Both the position numbers and the translations under genes were made by a program. From RGIG5952 sp045603485 (GTDB lineage Bacteria > Verrucomicrobiota > Kiritimatiellia > RFP12 > JAAYLN01), in NCBI GenBank assembly GCA_045603485.1, contig JAZUMF010000112.1:1-34733 (forward strand): 34,733 bases of DNA, written 5' to 3'. Positions 1-8,820 of this stretch are shown in pieces (positions within the stretch are counted from its first letter, which is position 1; every line of letters begins with the position of its first letter). The notes under the pieces are model-generated. The model had not been told where the DNA came from and made no database searches. It saw only the letters and a list, made by a program, of their open reading frames with translations.

Positions 1-13
1 CACATAACTTTTC

Positions 14-30
14 AAAGGGACAGTCCTTTT
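14..30. repeat. GGGACAGTCC-type palindromic repeat
   Basis: AAAGGGACAGTCCTTTT is a near-perfect 17-bp palindrome around a central A, with one G-T wobble. Relatives occur at 141-157, 17094-17110, 17363-17382 and 17727-17746. I infer that these are degenerate copies of one REP-like family. Confidence 0.5.
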
Positions 31-161
31 CGATTAAAACTGTAAAACTCGCAAACTGTCTTTACTGTCAAACTTGCCACCTAATAACCTTTAAGAACCA
101 AGCTGCAATTTATCTGCATTCTCTGCGATAAAATTTTATAAAAGGACAGTCGTTTTAGTTC

Positions 162-225
162 ATACTAACATAATAAATAGTCGATATTACAAAATCTCTG
201 CGGTCTTAGCGGGAGAAATTTTAAC
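162..225. repeat. Composite dispersed repeat, left copy
   Basis: ATACTAACATAATAAATAG, then TCGATAT and a CTCTGCGG..AGCGGGAGAAATTTT segment. The same order (ATACTAACA, AATAGTYGGYAT, CTCTGCG) is seen at 17288-17355, and the first part again at 17002-17028. This is a visible multi-copy intergenic family; its function is unknown. Confidence 0.5.
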
Positions 226-268
226 TACAGGTCATTAAACTGCAATTTTTTTCCGTGTCCTTTCATAT

Positions 269-307
269 ACCGCGGAGGAGGCGCGGATTTTATCTCTATT
301 CCGCGGT
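269..307. other. Inverted repeat 3' of the AraC-family gene
   Basis: ACCGCGGA (269-276) and TCCGCGGT (300-307) are perfect 8-bp arms around a 23-nt loop. The hairpin sits 20 bp beyond the AraC-family stop codon. No T-run follows on the minus strand, so it is not a standard intrinsic terminator. It could stabilise a transcript end or be another repeat. Confidence 0.35.
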
Positions 308-326
308 TCAGATTTTCTCTTTTCGT

Positions 327-1169
327 TTATTTACGGTTTCGGTAATCCTTTGGTGACATACCAATGATTTTGCGAAAGATTCGCGAATAGTAATATTCAT
401 TAGGTAGTCCGACAACTGCCGCAATTTCTTTTAGCGGCGTCCCTGACAGCAATAGAGGAATTGATTGTTCAACTCTTATTCTCATTAGCATTCCCATTAC
501 AGATTCAACATTTTCCTTCTTGAATTTATGGACTATGGTCGATTTACTGCAGTTGAATTCAGTGGCAATACTATCAAGAGTTATGTGTTTTTGGTAATTT
601 TGCTCAAGATAAATCTTGATTTGTTTAGCAAGGCTATGATTATCTGCGGGTTGCTCGTTAAGTCGATAGCGCCAAGGTTCACTCCCATCAGGTAATACAT
701 GCTCTAGTATATCCATTATCCGAGAAAATACCTCACTCAATCGCCAATAGCCTTGATAACCATTTGCGGCTGCCTGCGCTCCCTCTCGGATTAAATTCAT
801 AATTCGTGAATCAGTGTCGACTATTTGTGCAAAACCTGCATAGTTATCGACCAACTTTCGCAGCGTGCCACTCTCCCCTTTGAAGAGAATGTAGCTGCTT
901 TTGCTTGCGCCTGCTGAGATGGCTTCCATATATACCTTTCCTGGCGGATAGAGATGTGCTACCTTTTGTGGGCGTTCCTGCCAAGGCATTTCCTGCAAAG
1001 CAAATTTACCGGGCCAGTTTATGCTGTAATCCAATACCCATGCGTCTTTATTTTGACAGCGTCTTTGTACATAAGCTGTTCGACGCTGTTCAAAGATAAT
1101 CGCGGCTATGGGATATGGACGATTTGAGATGTCAGGATAAGTAAATCCGTAAAATGTATTATGGTTCAT
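327..1169 (-). CDS. AraC-family transcriptional regulator
   Basis: A one-component regulator that probably senses a small molecule and controls the divergent dehydrogenase/glycyl radical operon. The last ~100 residues form the double helix-turn-helix of the AraC/XylS family: a first helix set around LDSIATEFNCSKSTIVHKFK and the family signature around LKEIAAVVGLPNEYYYSRIF, ending in GMSPKDYRNRK. The N-terminal ~170 residues have no family motif I recognise and would be the ligand-sensing part. I chose the ATG at 1169, preceded by AAAAGGG, over an in-frame GTG at 1205 that lacks a ribosome site. This gives 280 residues and leaves the 1205-1223 palindrome outside the gene. Role is by family and position; the ligand is unknown. 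Confidence 0.85.
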   Translation of the reverse strand: MNHNTFYGFTYPDISNRPYPIAAIIFEQRRTAYVQRRCQNKDAWVLDYSINWPGKFALQEMPWQERPQKVAHLYPPGKVYMEAISAGASKSSYILFKGESGTLRKLVDNYAGFAQIVDTDSRIMNLIREGAQAAANGYQGYWRLSEVFSRIMDILEHVLPDGSEPWRYRLNEQPADNHSLAKQIKIYLEQNYQKHITLDSIATEFNCSKSTIVHKFKKENVESVMGMLMRIRVEQSIPLLLSGTPLKEIAAVVGLPNEYYYSRIFRKIIGMSPKDYRNRK

Positions 1170-1204
1170 AAAACCCTTTTGCCATATAAGATATGTTTTT
1201 GCCA

Positions 1205-1223
1205 CTTAAAACATTGTTTTAAG
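1205..1223. promoter_or_regulatory. 19-bp palindrome, candidate operator
   Basis: CTTAAAACATTGTTTTAAG is a perfect inverted repeat (8-bp arms, 3-nt centre). It lies in the 127-bp gap between the AraC-family gene and the divergent dehydrogenase gene. A weak -35/-10 pair for the rightward operon (TTGTTT at 1214, TAAACT at 1237, 17-bp spacing) would overlap it. Perfect dyads are more typical of dimeric repressors than of AraC proteins, which often use direct repeats, so the binding protein is uncertain. Confidence 0.45.
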
Positions 1224-1296
1224 GGGATGATGATGATAAACTATATCACAAATAAGACAAATCTCCAATGTTTTTTGTAATAAAGAAGGTGGTTTT

Positions 1297-2403
1297 ATGA
1301 AGAAAAAATGCGCAATTTTCCAAGGCGTCGGCAAGGGCTTTGATATTAGAGAATTTGATGTTTCCGCTCCAGCAGCCGAAACTGCAGGCTTAAGCTTGCT
1401 TTCCAGCGGCATTTGCGGAACTGATGTTCATATTTATGAAGGGCGCCTGGGCATGCCTGACATGCCTATTATCATCGGCCACGAATTTATCGGAAAAATC
1501 GATGCTTTGGGCAGCGGAGATGCTGTCGACGCTTTAGGAAATCATCTGTCAGTGGGTGACAAGGCTATCGCCTGTGTGGCGATTCCTTGCGGAAAATGCC
1601 TTAACTGTTTGGCAGGAGAAACCGCCAGTTGCCTGAACTTCGGAGTTACATATGTAAAGAATGCCGAAGAAAGCCCGCATTTCCATGGTGGTTTTTCAGA
1701 ATATTTATATAGCCCTTTCAAGAATTTGGTCAAATTGCCAAATGAAATTGACCCATATGTGGCTGCGGCATTCCCATGTGGCGGACCTACCATAATCAGG
1801 TCATGTGCCTATGGTGGCGGCTTAAAGGCCGGCGAATTAGCAGTTATTCAGGGTAATGGGTCGCTTGGCATTTTTGCCGCCGCCTACGCTAAGGCGCATG
1901 GCTGCAAGGTAGTTATCGTAGGTTCAGGTGCAGATTCCGAGCGGTTAAAATTGACCATGGAAATCAATCCCGACAAATTCTTTGATTTCCGCAAAGATGG
2001 CGAAGGCGACATCACCTCCGCAATTGCCGCATATGCCAAGGAACTGAATCGCGGGGATGGCGCCGATGTTGTTATCGAAACCAGTGGTGGAGCTGACGCC
2101 TTTCCTTTTGGCTTGAATCTGCTTCGCACGCGCGGCCGTTACTTTGTGCCAGGGCAATATTCCGACCGTGGCAATGTAAGTATTCCCCCGCATTTGATTA
2201 CATTTAAGGCCTTGCAGATTTTCGGAAGTGGGCAATATACAATGGCCGATATCGGCACCTATATCAAGTTCCTCGTTGACAATCCAAATCTCCATGGAAT
2301 TTTCCGCAGGCTGGTAAAGGTATTTACCGTTGAAGATGCAGACTGTGCCATAAATTCAGCCTTGCGTGGCAATGGGGTAAAGTCTGTTTTCGGCATTAAG
2401 TAA
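1297..2403 (+). CDS. Zinc-dependent medium-chain alcohol dehydrogenase
   Basis: A 368-residue MDR-superfamily dehydrogenase expected to interconvert an alcohol or polyol and its aldehyde or ketone with NAD(P). Visible motifs are the catalytic-zinc Cys40 in GICGTD, His62-Glu63 in GHEF, the four structural-zinc cysteines Cys98, Cys101, Cys104 and Cys112, and a GNGSLG dinucleotide loop near residue 190. It starts with ATG after AAGGTGG and ends 20 bp before the glycyl radical gene, so it is the first gene of that operon. A likely job is reducing or oxidising the carbonyl product of the lyase step; this is inferred from neighbourhood. The family does not fix the substrate. Confidence 0.88.
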   Translation: MKKKCAIFQGVGKGFDIREFDVSAPAAETAGLSLLSSGICGTDVHIYEGRLGMPDMPIIIGHEFIGKIDALGSGDAVDALGNHLSVGDKAIACVAIPCGKCLNCLAGETASCLNFGVTYVKNAEESPHFHGGFSEYLYSPFKNLVKLPNEIDPYVAAAFPCGGPTIIRSCAYGGGLKAGELAVIQGNGSLGIFAAAYAKAHGCKVVIVGSGADSERLKLTMEINPDKFFDFRKDGEGDITSAIAAYAKELNRGDGADVVIETSGGADAFPFGLNLLRTRGRYFVPGQYSDRGNVSIPPHLITFKALQIFGSGQYTMADIGTYIKFLVDNPNLHGIFRRLVKVFTVEDADCAINSALRGNGVKSVFGIK

Positions 2404-2423
2404 GTATTTTTTGAGGATGTAAA

Positions 2424-5207
2424 ATGAATTTTACTCGCATTGATTATCTTAGCAGGGTAGACGGTCTAAGCGATTACTATTATTTGCACAATTCCGGAAT
2501 AAATACCGCTTGCCTTGTATGGCTTCATGGCCACGGGTCTCATGGCGACCAGCTTTTCACCCGCAAGGATATCGCTGAATGGTGGTCGCCAACCCTTGAG
2601 AAATACAATATCAGCGCCATCGCTCCAAATTTGCGGGATAATTGCTGGATGGGGACCGCTGCAGTTTCTGACTTATATGAAATATTGACTGACTGTAAAG
2701 AGAAATACGGTTTTTCAAGATATATTTTCCTCGCGGGCAGCATGGGAGGTACGGGAGCGCTGATTTTTGCTTCCATACACCCTGAGCTTGTTGACGGCTT
2801 GGGGATTTTGGGTGCCGCATCAGATATTTGGCGTTATCGAGAATATTGCAGAAACGCAGCTGAGCCCCAAATACTTCATGAAATATATGATGCCATTGAT
2901 AAGCATTACAAGCCCGAGGACTACGCCCTTCATAATGTCTGCTCGCATTTTGAAGGGCTGACAATGCCATTTGCATATTACCATGGTATAGATGATAAAG
3001 TTATGCCCGTAAGCGAGATGGAGGCCTTGCGCGAAAAGATGAAGGATTTTCCGAATGCAACCTTCAAGGCCGTTCCCGGCACACACGACGCACCGCTGTC
3101 ATATATTAAAGAAATCTTTAACAAGGTTTCCGGACTCGCCGATTATATATCAGGCAAGGAGAAGACAGAGTCCAATGTAAACGGTGCCCTAAATTCGGCT
3201 TATAGCACATGCACCAAACGATACAATCTTTACAGTTACCTCGTCGGAAAATATTTTGACGAGCACCCAATAAATGACACCCCTGAATCTATTGTCCATG
3301 CCAAAGCTATTGAATATGCGCTGAACCGGCTGCCTCTGACATTTCCCGACAGCCAACGCTTTTTCGGCGGCACTGAACTATATATTTCAACTGCATGCCC
3401 TAGTGGATTAACCCAAGAAGAGTATGACAGATGCTTTGAAATTTTCAACAAACGCGGTAAGCGGAATTTCACCGTAGGCTGGGATCATACGGCACCAGAC
3501 TATAACACCCTGATGGAGCAGGGACTGGGTGGCTTTATAGACCGCGCTGAAGAGGCGAGCGAACGCATTGCCACACCGGAAAGCAAGGCTATGCTGATTA
3601 CCCTGAAAGCAGTCTCGGGATTTTTCAAAAAGGCTGGAGAATTTTGGCTCAAAGAGCGTCCCGATGAGGCAATGCGATTGATTCGGCTGGCAGAGGATGC
3701 CCCAAAAGATTTCGCAGAAGCACTCCAGTTAATGTGGTTGCTTTTTGTAATTCTCGAGGCTCAAGGCCGTTACCACATGGCACTAGCAAGAGTTGACCAA
3801 TATCTTTATCCGTTTTACAAAAACGGCTCTGTCGACCGCACGACAGCATTAAATATGCTTTGCCATATCTTTTGCAAGGTAGACGACTTCAATGAGGTGA
3901 CAAACATTTGTATTGGCGGTGTCAAACCAGACGGCTCTGATGCGACAAACGATTTGAGCTTTTTAATCCTTGACGCCGTTGAAAAAGTCCACAGCCCATC
4001 GACAAACTTAAGTGCAAGACTCCATAAAAATTCCCCAGAAGACTTTATTACGGCGTGCGCTAAATTGATTTCAACAGGCATTGGCTTCCCGGCAATTATG
4101 AATGATGAAGTCTATATCCCCTCGCAATTGAAGTGCGGAATACCTCTTGAGGCGGCCCGCGATTACGGACTGTTCGGATGCGTAGAGGGTAATATTCCCG
4201 GTAGGGCTCCGGCATGGAGTGATAGCCGCTTTAATTTGCCAAGCCGTTTTGCACAGTCGGTAATGAAGCTAGAGGAATTTGATTCTTACGAAGAACTTTG
4301 GAATGACTTCGCGGCTTCGGTAAAAGAAGGGCTTCAACAGCATCTTGATAAATACAATGCCGCATTGCTATCAAAGCCGGCCTCAACCTGTCCCGACCCC
4401 CTGCTCTCTGCACTGACAAGAGATTGCATCGCCAGAGGACTTGACATCAATGACGGAGGAGCCGAGTTTCCGCGGCAGCATGGCGTAGGCATGGTTGGTC
4501 CCGCAACCATCGCCGATAGTCTTGCCGCAGTTAAAAAACTTGTTTTTGAGGAAAAGCGGATTACAAAGGGCGAATTGGTTTCTGCCCTAAAGAACAACTT
4601 TGAAAATTGCGAAATCCTACGCCAGACCTTAATCAACTGCGCTCCCAAATATGGCAACGACAATCCCTATGTCGATGGGATTTTTGCTGAAGTCGTCCGT
4701 CTTTGCGGAGAGACGACAATGGCTATGAAAGCCATAGACGGAGGATTCTTCAGAAGTGCCATGGCATCAAACATCTCAAATGTTTTTGATGGCAAAAATG
4801 TTATGGCAACTCCTGATGGTCGATTTGCGGAAATGCCTCTTTCAGATGCCGCTTCACCTAATGGCGGCATGGATAAGAATGGAAGCACCGCCTTTATCAA
4901 TTCAATTATTACTCCAGACTACACGGCTCAAAATTGCACAGTTGTGAATATGCGATTCCAGCCTGAAATCTTCAAGAACGGAGAAGGACATAAACGCCTG
5001 GTCACTCTTCTAAAAGCCTTTATCGCCGGTGGCGGACATGAAATACAGTTCAATGTTACCAATAACAAGCTTCTTAATGACGCATTAGAGCATCCTGAAA
5101 ATTATGGTAACTTAATTGTCCGCGTAAGTGGATTTTCCGCATTCTTCACCAAGCTGCATCCATCGGTGCAGCAAGATATAATTCGGAGAAATGCCCATGG
5201 CGAATGA
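2424..5207 (+). CDS. Alpha/beta-hydrolase fused to a glycyl radical enzyme (PFL-like)
   Basis: A 927-residue two-part protein. Residues ~1-235 look like an esterase-type alpha/beta-hydrolase: HGHGSHGD oxyanion loop near 35, nucleophile Ser106 in GSMGG, Asp190 or Asp191 in GIDDKVMP, and His221 in GTHDAP. Residues ~245-927 are a glycyl radical enzyme: Cys586 and Glu588 in FGCVEGN, and the radical glycine Gly903 in RVSGFSAFF, 25 residues from the C-terminus as usual. The lyase part (~680 residues) is somewhat shorter than the family's typical ~780-850. It is read as one frame with no internal break, starting at ATG after GAGGAT. The activase gene overlaps its end. Glycyl radical enzymes do anaerobic C-C, C-O, C-N or C-S cleavage and are destroyed by oxygen. 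The hydrolase may release the lyase substrate from an ester or process the product. I do not recognise a characterised subfamily. Confidence 0.85.
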   Translation: MNFTRIDYLSRVDGLSDYYYLHNSGINTACLVWLHGHGSHGDQLFTRKDIAEWWSPTLEKYNISAIAPNLRDNCWMGTAAVSDLYEILTDCKEKYGFSRYIFLAGSMGGTGALIFASIHPELVDGLGILGAASDIWRYREYCRNAAEPQILHEIYDAIDKHYKPEDYALHNVCSHFEGLTMPFAYYHGIDDKVMPVSEMEALREKMKDFPNATFKAVPGTHDAPLSYIKEIFNKVSGLADYISGKEKTESNVNGALNSAYSTCTKRYNLYSYLVGKYFDEHPINDTPESIVHAKAIEYALNRLPLTFPDSQRFFGGTELYISTACPSGLTQEEYDRCFEIFNKRGKRNFTVGWDHTAPDYNTLMEQGLGGFIDRAEEASERIATPESKAMLITLKAVSGFFKKAGEFWLKERPDEAMRLIRLAEDAPKDFAEALQLMWLLFVILEAQGRYHMALARVDQYLYPFYKNGSVDRTTALNMLCHIFCKVDDFNEVTNICIGGVKPDGSDATNDLSFLILDAVEKVHSPSTNLSARLHKNSPEDFITACAKLISTGIGFPAIMNDEVYIPSQLKCGIPLEAARDYGLFGCVEGNIPGRAPAWSDSRFNLPSRFAQSVMKLEEFDSYEELWNDFAASVKEGLQQHLDKYNAALLSKPASTCPDPLLSALTRDCIARGLDINDGGAEFPRQHGVGMVGPATIADSLAAVKKLVFEEKRITKGELVSALKNNFENCEILRQTLINCAPKYGNDNPYVDGIFAEVVRLCGETTMAMKAIDGGFFRSAMASNISNVFDGKNVMATPDGRFAEMPLSDAASPNGGMDKNGSTAFINSIITPDYTAQNCTVVNMRFQPEIFKNGEGHKRLVTLLKAFIAGGGHEIQFNVTNNKLLNDALEHPENYGNLIVRVSGFSAFFTKLHPSVQQDIIRRNAHGE

Positions 5208-6057
5208 CACTAGCGGCAGAATCTTCAATATTCAGCGGTGCTGCTCCGGAGATGGTCCAGGAATCAGAACAACCGTTTTTTTTCAAGGATGCCCATTACA
5301 TTGCCAATGGTGCCACAACCCCGAATCACAAAGCTTTGGACCCTTTGTCGCATTTGACAAAGCGGCTTGCATCGGCTGCCATAAATGCCAGGAATTCAAG
5401 CCTAGCCGCAATTGCCGCCGCAGTCCCGACAAACCCTGCTCGGGCTGCGGATTGTGCGTACAGGAATGCCCCAAAGGCGCTTTGACATTGCAGGGAAAGT
5501 TGACAACCGTATCTGAAGTAATATCAACAGTTGAGCGTGACAAATTTTATTATGACGAAACCGGCGGCATTACGCTTTCAGGAGGCGAACCTTTGGCGCA
5601 ATCTGAGTTTGCCGGCGCGATATTAAAGGCTGCAAAAGCAAAAGGCATCCGCACCGCGGTTGAAACATCAGCGGCTTTATCATGGGAGTCATTTTCACCA
5701 CTACTACCTTATTGCGATCTTTGGCTCTTCGATATAAAAGCGGCCCCCGAGCGCTATCCCGAATTGACCGGCGCCAAATACAGCCTTGTAAAGAGCAACT
5801 TATTGAAACTGCTTGAGGCTCAAAAAAAAGTCGTTCTGCGGGTTCCCCTAGTAGTAGGCGGTAACTGCGAGGAAGCCTTTTTTGATGAATTACAAAAGCT
5901 CTCACATTTATCTGGACTTTGCGGTATAGACATATTGCCTTATCACAATTTCGGAAAAGGCAAAAGCACGATGTGCGGCAAGTCAGAGCCTGAGTGGGAG
6001 AAATTTACCTCCCCCACCCCTGAAATCCTAAAAAAATGGGACTTCACGCATTCTTAA
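5197..6057 (+). CDS. Glycyl radical enzyme activase (radical SAM)
   Basis: This enzyme uses S-adenosylmethionine and a [4Fe-4S] cluster to abstract hydrogen from Gly903 of the upstream lyase. The radical-SAM motif CxxxCxxC is Cys32, Cys36 and Cys39 in GCPLHCQWCHNPES. It is followed by a ferredoxin-like insert with two more cysteine clusters (Cys58, 61, 64, 73 and Cys81, 84, 87, 91), as in most non-PFL glycyl radical activases, and by the GGEPL SAM-binding stretch. ATG at 5197 has GGAG eight bases upstream; an alternative ATG at 5191 is too close to it. The gene overlaps the lyase end by 11 bp, which suggests translational coupling and a dedicated pair. Length is 286 residues, normal for the family. 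Confidence 0.93.
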   Translation: MANDTSGRIFNIQRCCSGDGPGIRTTVFFQGCPLHCQWCHNPESQSFGPFVAFDKAACIGCHKCQEFKPSRNCRRSPDKPCSGCGLCVQECPKGALTLQGKLTTVSEVISTVERDKFYYDETGGITLSGGEPLAQSEFAGAILKAAKAKGIRTAVETSAALSWESFSPLLPYCDLWLFDIKAAPERYPELTGAKYSLVKSNLLKLLEAQKKVVLRVPLVVGGNCEEAFFDELQKLSHLSGLCGIDILPYHNFGKGKSTMCGKSEPEWEKFTSPTPEILKKWDFTHS

Positions 6058-6116
6058 GATTGCAAAGCTCCAACCACCCGTTTGAACGGCAAGCTGTCAG
6101 GCGTGAATAGTAATAA

Positions 6117-8783
6117 TCACAAGCACATCGGCAATATCTTCCTTGGGACATTGCTCGTTGAGAAGTCTGCGCCCTTGGCTTTGACATCTCGGTAAACCTC
6201 TATGGTATCAGAACACCAGAGATTCACTAATATTCCTGCCGCATGAGCTCTATCAACCATCTCTTTGGTTGTTTCGTGCTCGGGAGCAATAAGCGCGCAG
6301 CCAAGACCAATCGCCTCCTGAAGCTTCTCCTCGGTCATTGCGCCGCCCATAATAAGGCCAAGACGGGCAGCAGGATAGAGCCTGCGCATCGTCGCTAAGG
6401 CATCATGAGAAAAAGATGTGAAGGCAAATGTATTAGGCTCGAGTATTGACGCCGCCGTTTCATATAGCTTCTTGCAATAACGCTCAAGATTTTCGGGAGT
6501 GTAAAAATCTCCAAAGGTCTTCATCTCAATCTCAACTGCGACATCCTTTCGTCCGCGATAGACTTCAAAGACCTCCTTTGCAGAGGGGACATGTTCGCCT
6601 GAACGTCGCAAAGTCAAGGCTTTGACCTCGTCAAAAGTCATCTCTTCAACAATACCTGTGCCATTCGTTGTGCGATCAGCCTTGGCATCGTGCATTACAA
6701 CGAGTTCTCCGTCAGCTGTCATGCGAATATCGGTCTCTGCACCGCGAATGCCGTGCTTGAGAGAATCGACAAAACCGCCGACGGCATTGTCGTCATACTC
6801 ATCGCGTCCGCCACGATGGGCAAGAATGAGCGGGCGTTCCCACGGCTCTCCGCTACCTGGGCTTTGACACCACGGCAATGCACCGACACGAAGATTTGTG
6901 CAGCCGTAAGGAATAAATTCTACAGTAGTATTCGCACCTGTATCGACAACGGGCGATACAGGCATTTCACCGACATTTCCATATTCTGTAGCCACCCATG
7001 AAGGCACCTCCGCCACTGGAACAGAGGCAACAACGGGGGCGGCATCGGGAGCAAATGAGGTTGAGGACTCGGGAAGCGGGCGATTCTCAAAAACTACACC
7101 ATCCATGGCAGGAAGAGATGTAAATGAAGAACGCATTACCGCATAATTCCATTTTGACTCAGGGAATACCGTATAATCGCAATGCGGGGGCTCGCGATAG
7201 GGCTTGCCCTCATCGCAAATCTCCCACCTCTCAGCCATCTTCAAAGCAAAGAGAAGCGGCCCGCGACATAGTGATGTAGAGCCGTCTCCATTCGCGACCC
7301 ACTTGCCTTCGGCAGGGAGATTGAGGGTAATAGTTATTGTTGCGGGGCCATCCGTTGCAATAATGCGCGTAAGGTATTTGCCAGATACCATGCAGGATGT
7401 TACCGAGCCGTCAGCCTCGACGATTGAGGCGTTTTTGCACCATCCAGGAATGCGGAATTTGAAGGGGAATGAAGCCTTTCCGCTGATGTCAAAGACAAAA
7501 CGAACCGAATCGCGGAAAGGATATTCCGTATCCATAGCCGCCCTGACATTGACACCGTTTCGGACGGCTCTCACTGCACTTGGAGCATAGGCGACAGCCA
7601 CAAACCCTTCGCCTGCCTCAGGATCAGAAAAATCCATCCATGTCGATGCTGCGAACTTCGGCCAGCCCTGACTTAAATTTGCCGTACAGCAACCGTAATT
7701 AGGCTCCAGACCAAAGAGATTTGCGTGTGACCCGTTTGTTGTCCACGGGCGGGCATGAATCGAGCACTCAATCTGATTTATCTGCTGGTCGTACTGATGT
7801 GCCCACATATCGGGCGAGAAAGTTGCGGGAAGGGCGTTAAAGGTGACCTTTTCCAAGACATCACCCCACATCGAATCACCTGTAATCGCAGCATTGACCT
7901 CCATGGAATACATTGTTTCGCAAACGGCGCACAGCTCAGTGCCCTGACTTGTACTGCGACCCGACAGATTTTCATCGCCCGTGAAGATACCCGACGGCAT
8001 TCCATGATAGCACATAAGCTCACTATACATGTGAGACGCGGCATTCAAATCAGAATCAAGACCGCTGATACGCCACCACAACGGACCTGTCTTCAATGCC
8101 TGACCATTGTTTACAACATGATTTTCAAAGGACCAACGCTTCGGTTCTGTAGGTTCAGTGTTGGGCCAATCGTTGAAATAATCGACCCAATCGAAACCTT
8201 GCGCTTGAAAACGCTTAGCCAAAGAAAGAAGGAACGGTTCAGGATGACGCTCATAAAGGTCATAGAGGGCAATCAAAAATTCCTGCCACCTAGTTGCGCC
8301 CCATTGAGAAAGGGTTTTCTTGTCGAGGTACCTGTCAAGACAACGGAAAGCGCGAAGCAAAGCGTCATCAACGCGAGGGTCGTTTGTCGTCAAACGCCAA
8401 ACATAAAGGACTTTTGTTGCAAGGGCCTGCGACCACAAATCAAGAGCCTCGACCTTTTCTTCAGGCAAAGGACCGAGCCAGCCGCTCTCGTGCTGCCCGG
8501 CAAAAATCTTGTCCATATAACCAGAGATGCGCTCCTTGAATGGCTCATCGTCAAGAAGCCAAGCCAATGGAATCACGCCATCAAGCCAATATGGCATACG
8601 CTCCCAGCCCTCGGCTTCGCCGCCAATCCAGGCACTGTCTTTTATATCGGGCCAAAAGAGATCCAAATTACCGCTAAGCCCGTCAAGTTGAGTTTTAAGC
8701 TGGTTCTTCAACCACCCCTCAGGACTTATTGACGAAGTTGGAAATAACCTGAAAGCAGGCTCCTGAAGTTTTGAAATTTTCAT
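6117..8783 (-). CDS. GH127-like glycosidase fused to a GDPD phosphodiesterase domain
   Basis: An 888-residue fusion. Residues ~1-640 resemble GH127/DUF1680 beta-L-arabinofuranosidase-type enzymes: the Glu283-x-Cys285 pair in GTELCAVCE and the Cys365-Cys366 pair in NYGCCTANLSQGWPKF match the zinc-thiolate active site of that family in order and spacing. A beta-rich end closes with EFIPYGCTNLRVGALPW. Residues ~650-888 are a glycerophosphodiester phosphodiesterase domain: His656 in HRGGRD, then ETDIRMTADGELVVMHD and DRTTNGTG. No signal peptide is visible, so the protein is probably cytoplasmic. The open frame runs up to 9053, but ATG at 8783 has GAGGAG nine bases upstream and avoids overlapping gatA. 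It lies 37 bp after gatA. The substrate is not known; a sugar-phosphodiester would suit both domains. Confidence 0.82.
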   Translation of the reverse strand: MKISKLQEPAFRLFPTSSISPEGWLKNQLKTQLDGLSGNLDLFWPDIKDSAWIGGEAEGWERMPYWLDGVIPLAWLLDDEPFKERISGYMDKIFAGQHESGWLGPLPEEKVEALDLWSQALATKVLYVWRLTTNDPRVDDALLRAFRCLDRYLDKKTLSQWGATRWQEFLIALYDLYERHPEPFLLSLAKRFQAQGFDWVDYFNDWPNTEPTEPKRWSFENHVVNNGQALKTGPLWWRISGLDSDLNAASHMYSELMCYHGMPSGIFTGDENLSGRSTSQGTELCAVCETMYSMEVNAAITGDSMWGDVLEKVTFNALPATFSPDMWAHQYDQQINQIECSIHARPWTTNGSHANLFGLEPNYGCCTANLSQGWPKFAASTWMDFSDPEAGEGFVAVAYAPSAVRAVRNGVNVRAAMDTEYPFRDSVRFVFDISGKASFPFKFRIPGWCKNASIVEADGSVTSCMVSGKYLTRIIATDGPATITITLNLPAEGKWVANGDGSTSLCRGPLLFALKMAERWEICDEGKPYREPPHCDYTVFPESKWNYAVMRSSFTSLPAMDGVVFENRPLPESSTSFAPDAAPVVASVPVAEVPSWVATEYGNVGEMPVSPVVDTGANTTVEFIPYGCTNLRVGALPWCQSPGSGEPWERPLILAHRGGRDEYDDNAVGGFVDSLKHGIRGAETDIRMTADGELVVMHDAKADRTTNGTGIVEEMTFDEVKALTLRRSGEHVPSAKEVFEVYRGRKDVAVEIEMKTFGDFYTPENLERYCKKLYETAASILEPNTFAFTSFSHDALATMRRLYPAARLGLIMGGAMTEEKLQEAIGLGCALIAPEHETTKEMVDRAHAAGILVNLWCSDTIEVYRDVKAKGADFSTSNVPRKILPMCL

Positions 8784-8820
8784 TATGTTCACTCCTCGTT
8801 GGAAGAGATAAAATCCGATT

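Larger units (their letters stand above)
1..326. other. Non-coding, repeat-bearing left end
   Basis: I see no credible gene here. The stretch holds short dispersed repeats that recur at 16.9-17.8 kb: a near-palindrome at 14-30, a degenerate relative near 141-157, two CTCTGCG-type segments (about 116-140 and 195-225), and an ATACTAACA..AATAGTCG segment at 162-185. An 8-bp inverted repeat lies at 269-307. The region is downstream of the AraC-family gene, which is transcribed leftward, so some of it could be its 3' untranslated region. Confidence 0.6.

Noticed and set aside
7755..8732. 325-residue plus-strand open frame
   Set aside because: It is antisense to the glycosidase domain, whose motifs are clear; there is no recognisable product and no ribosome site supporting it.
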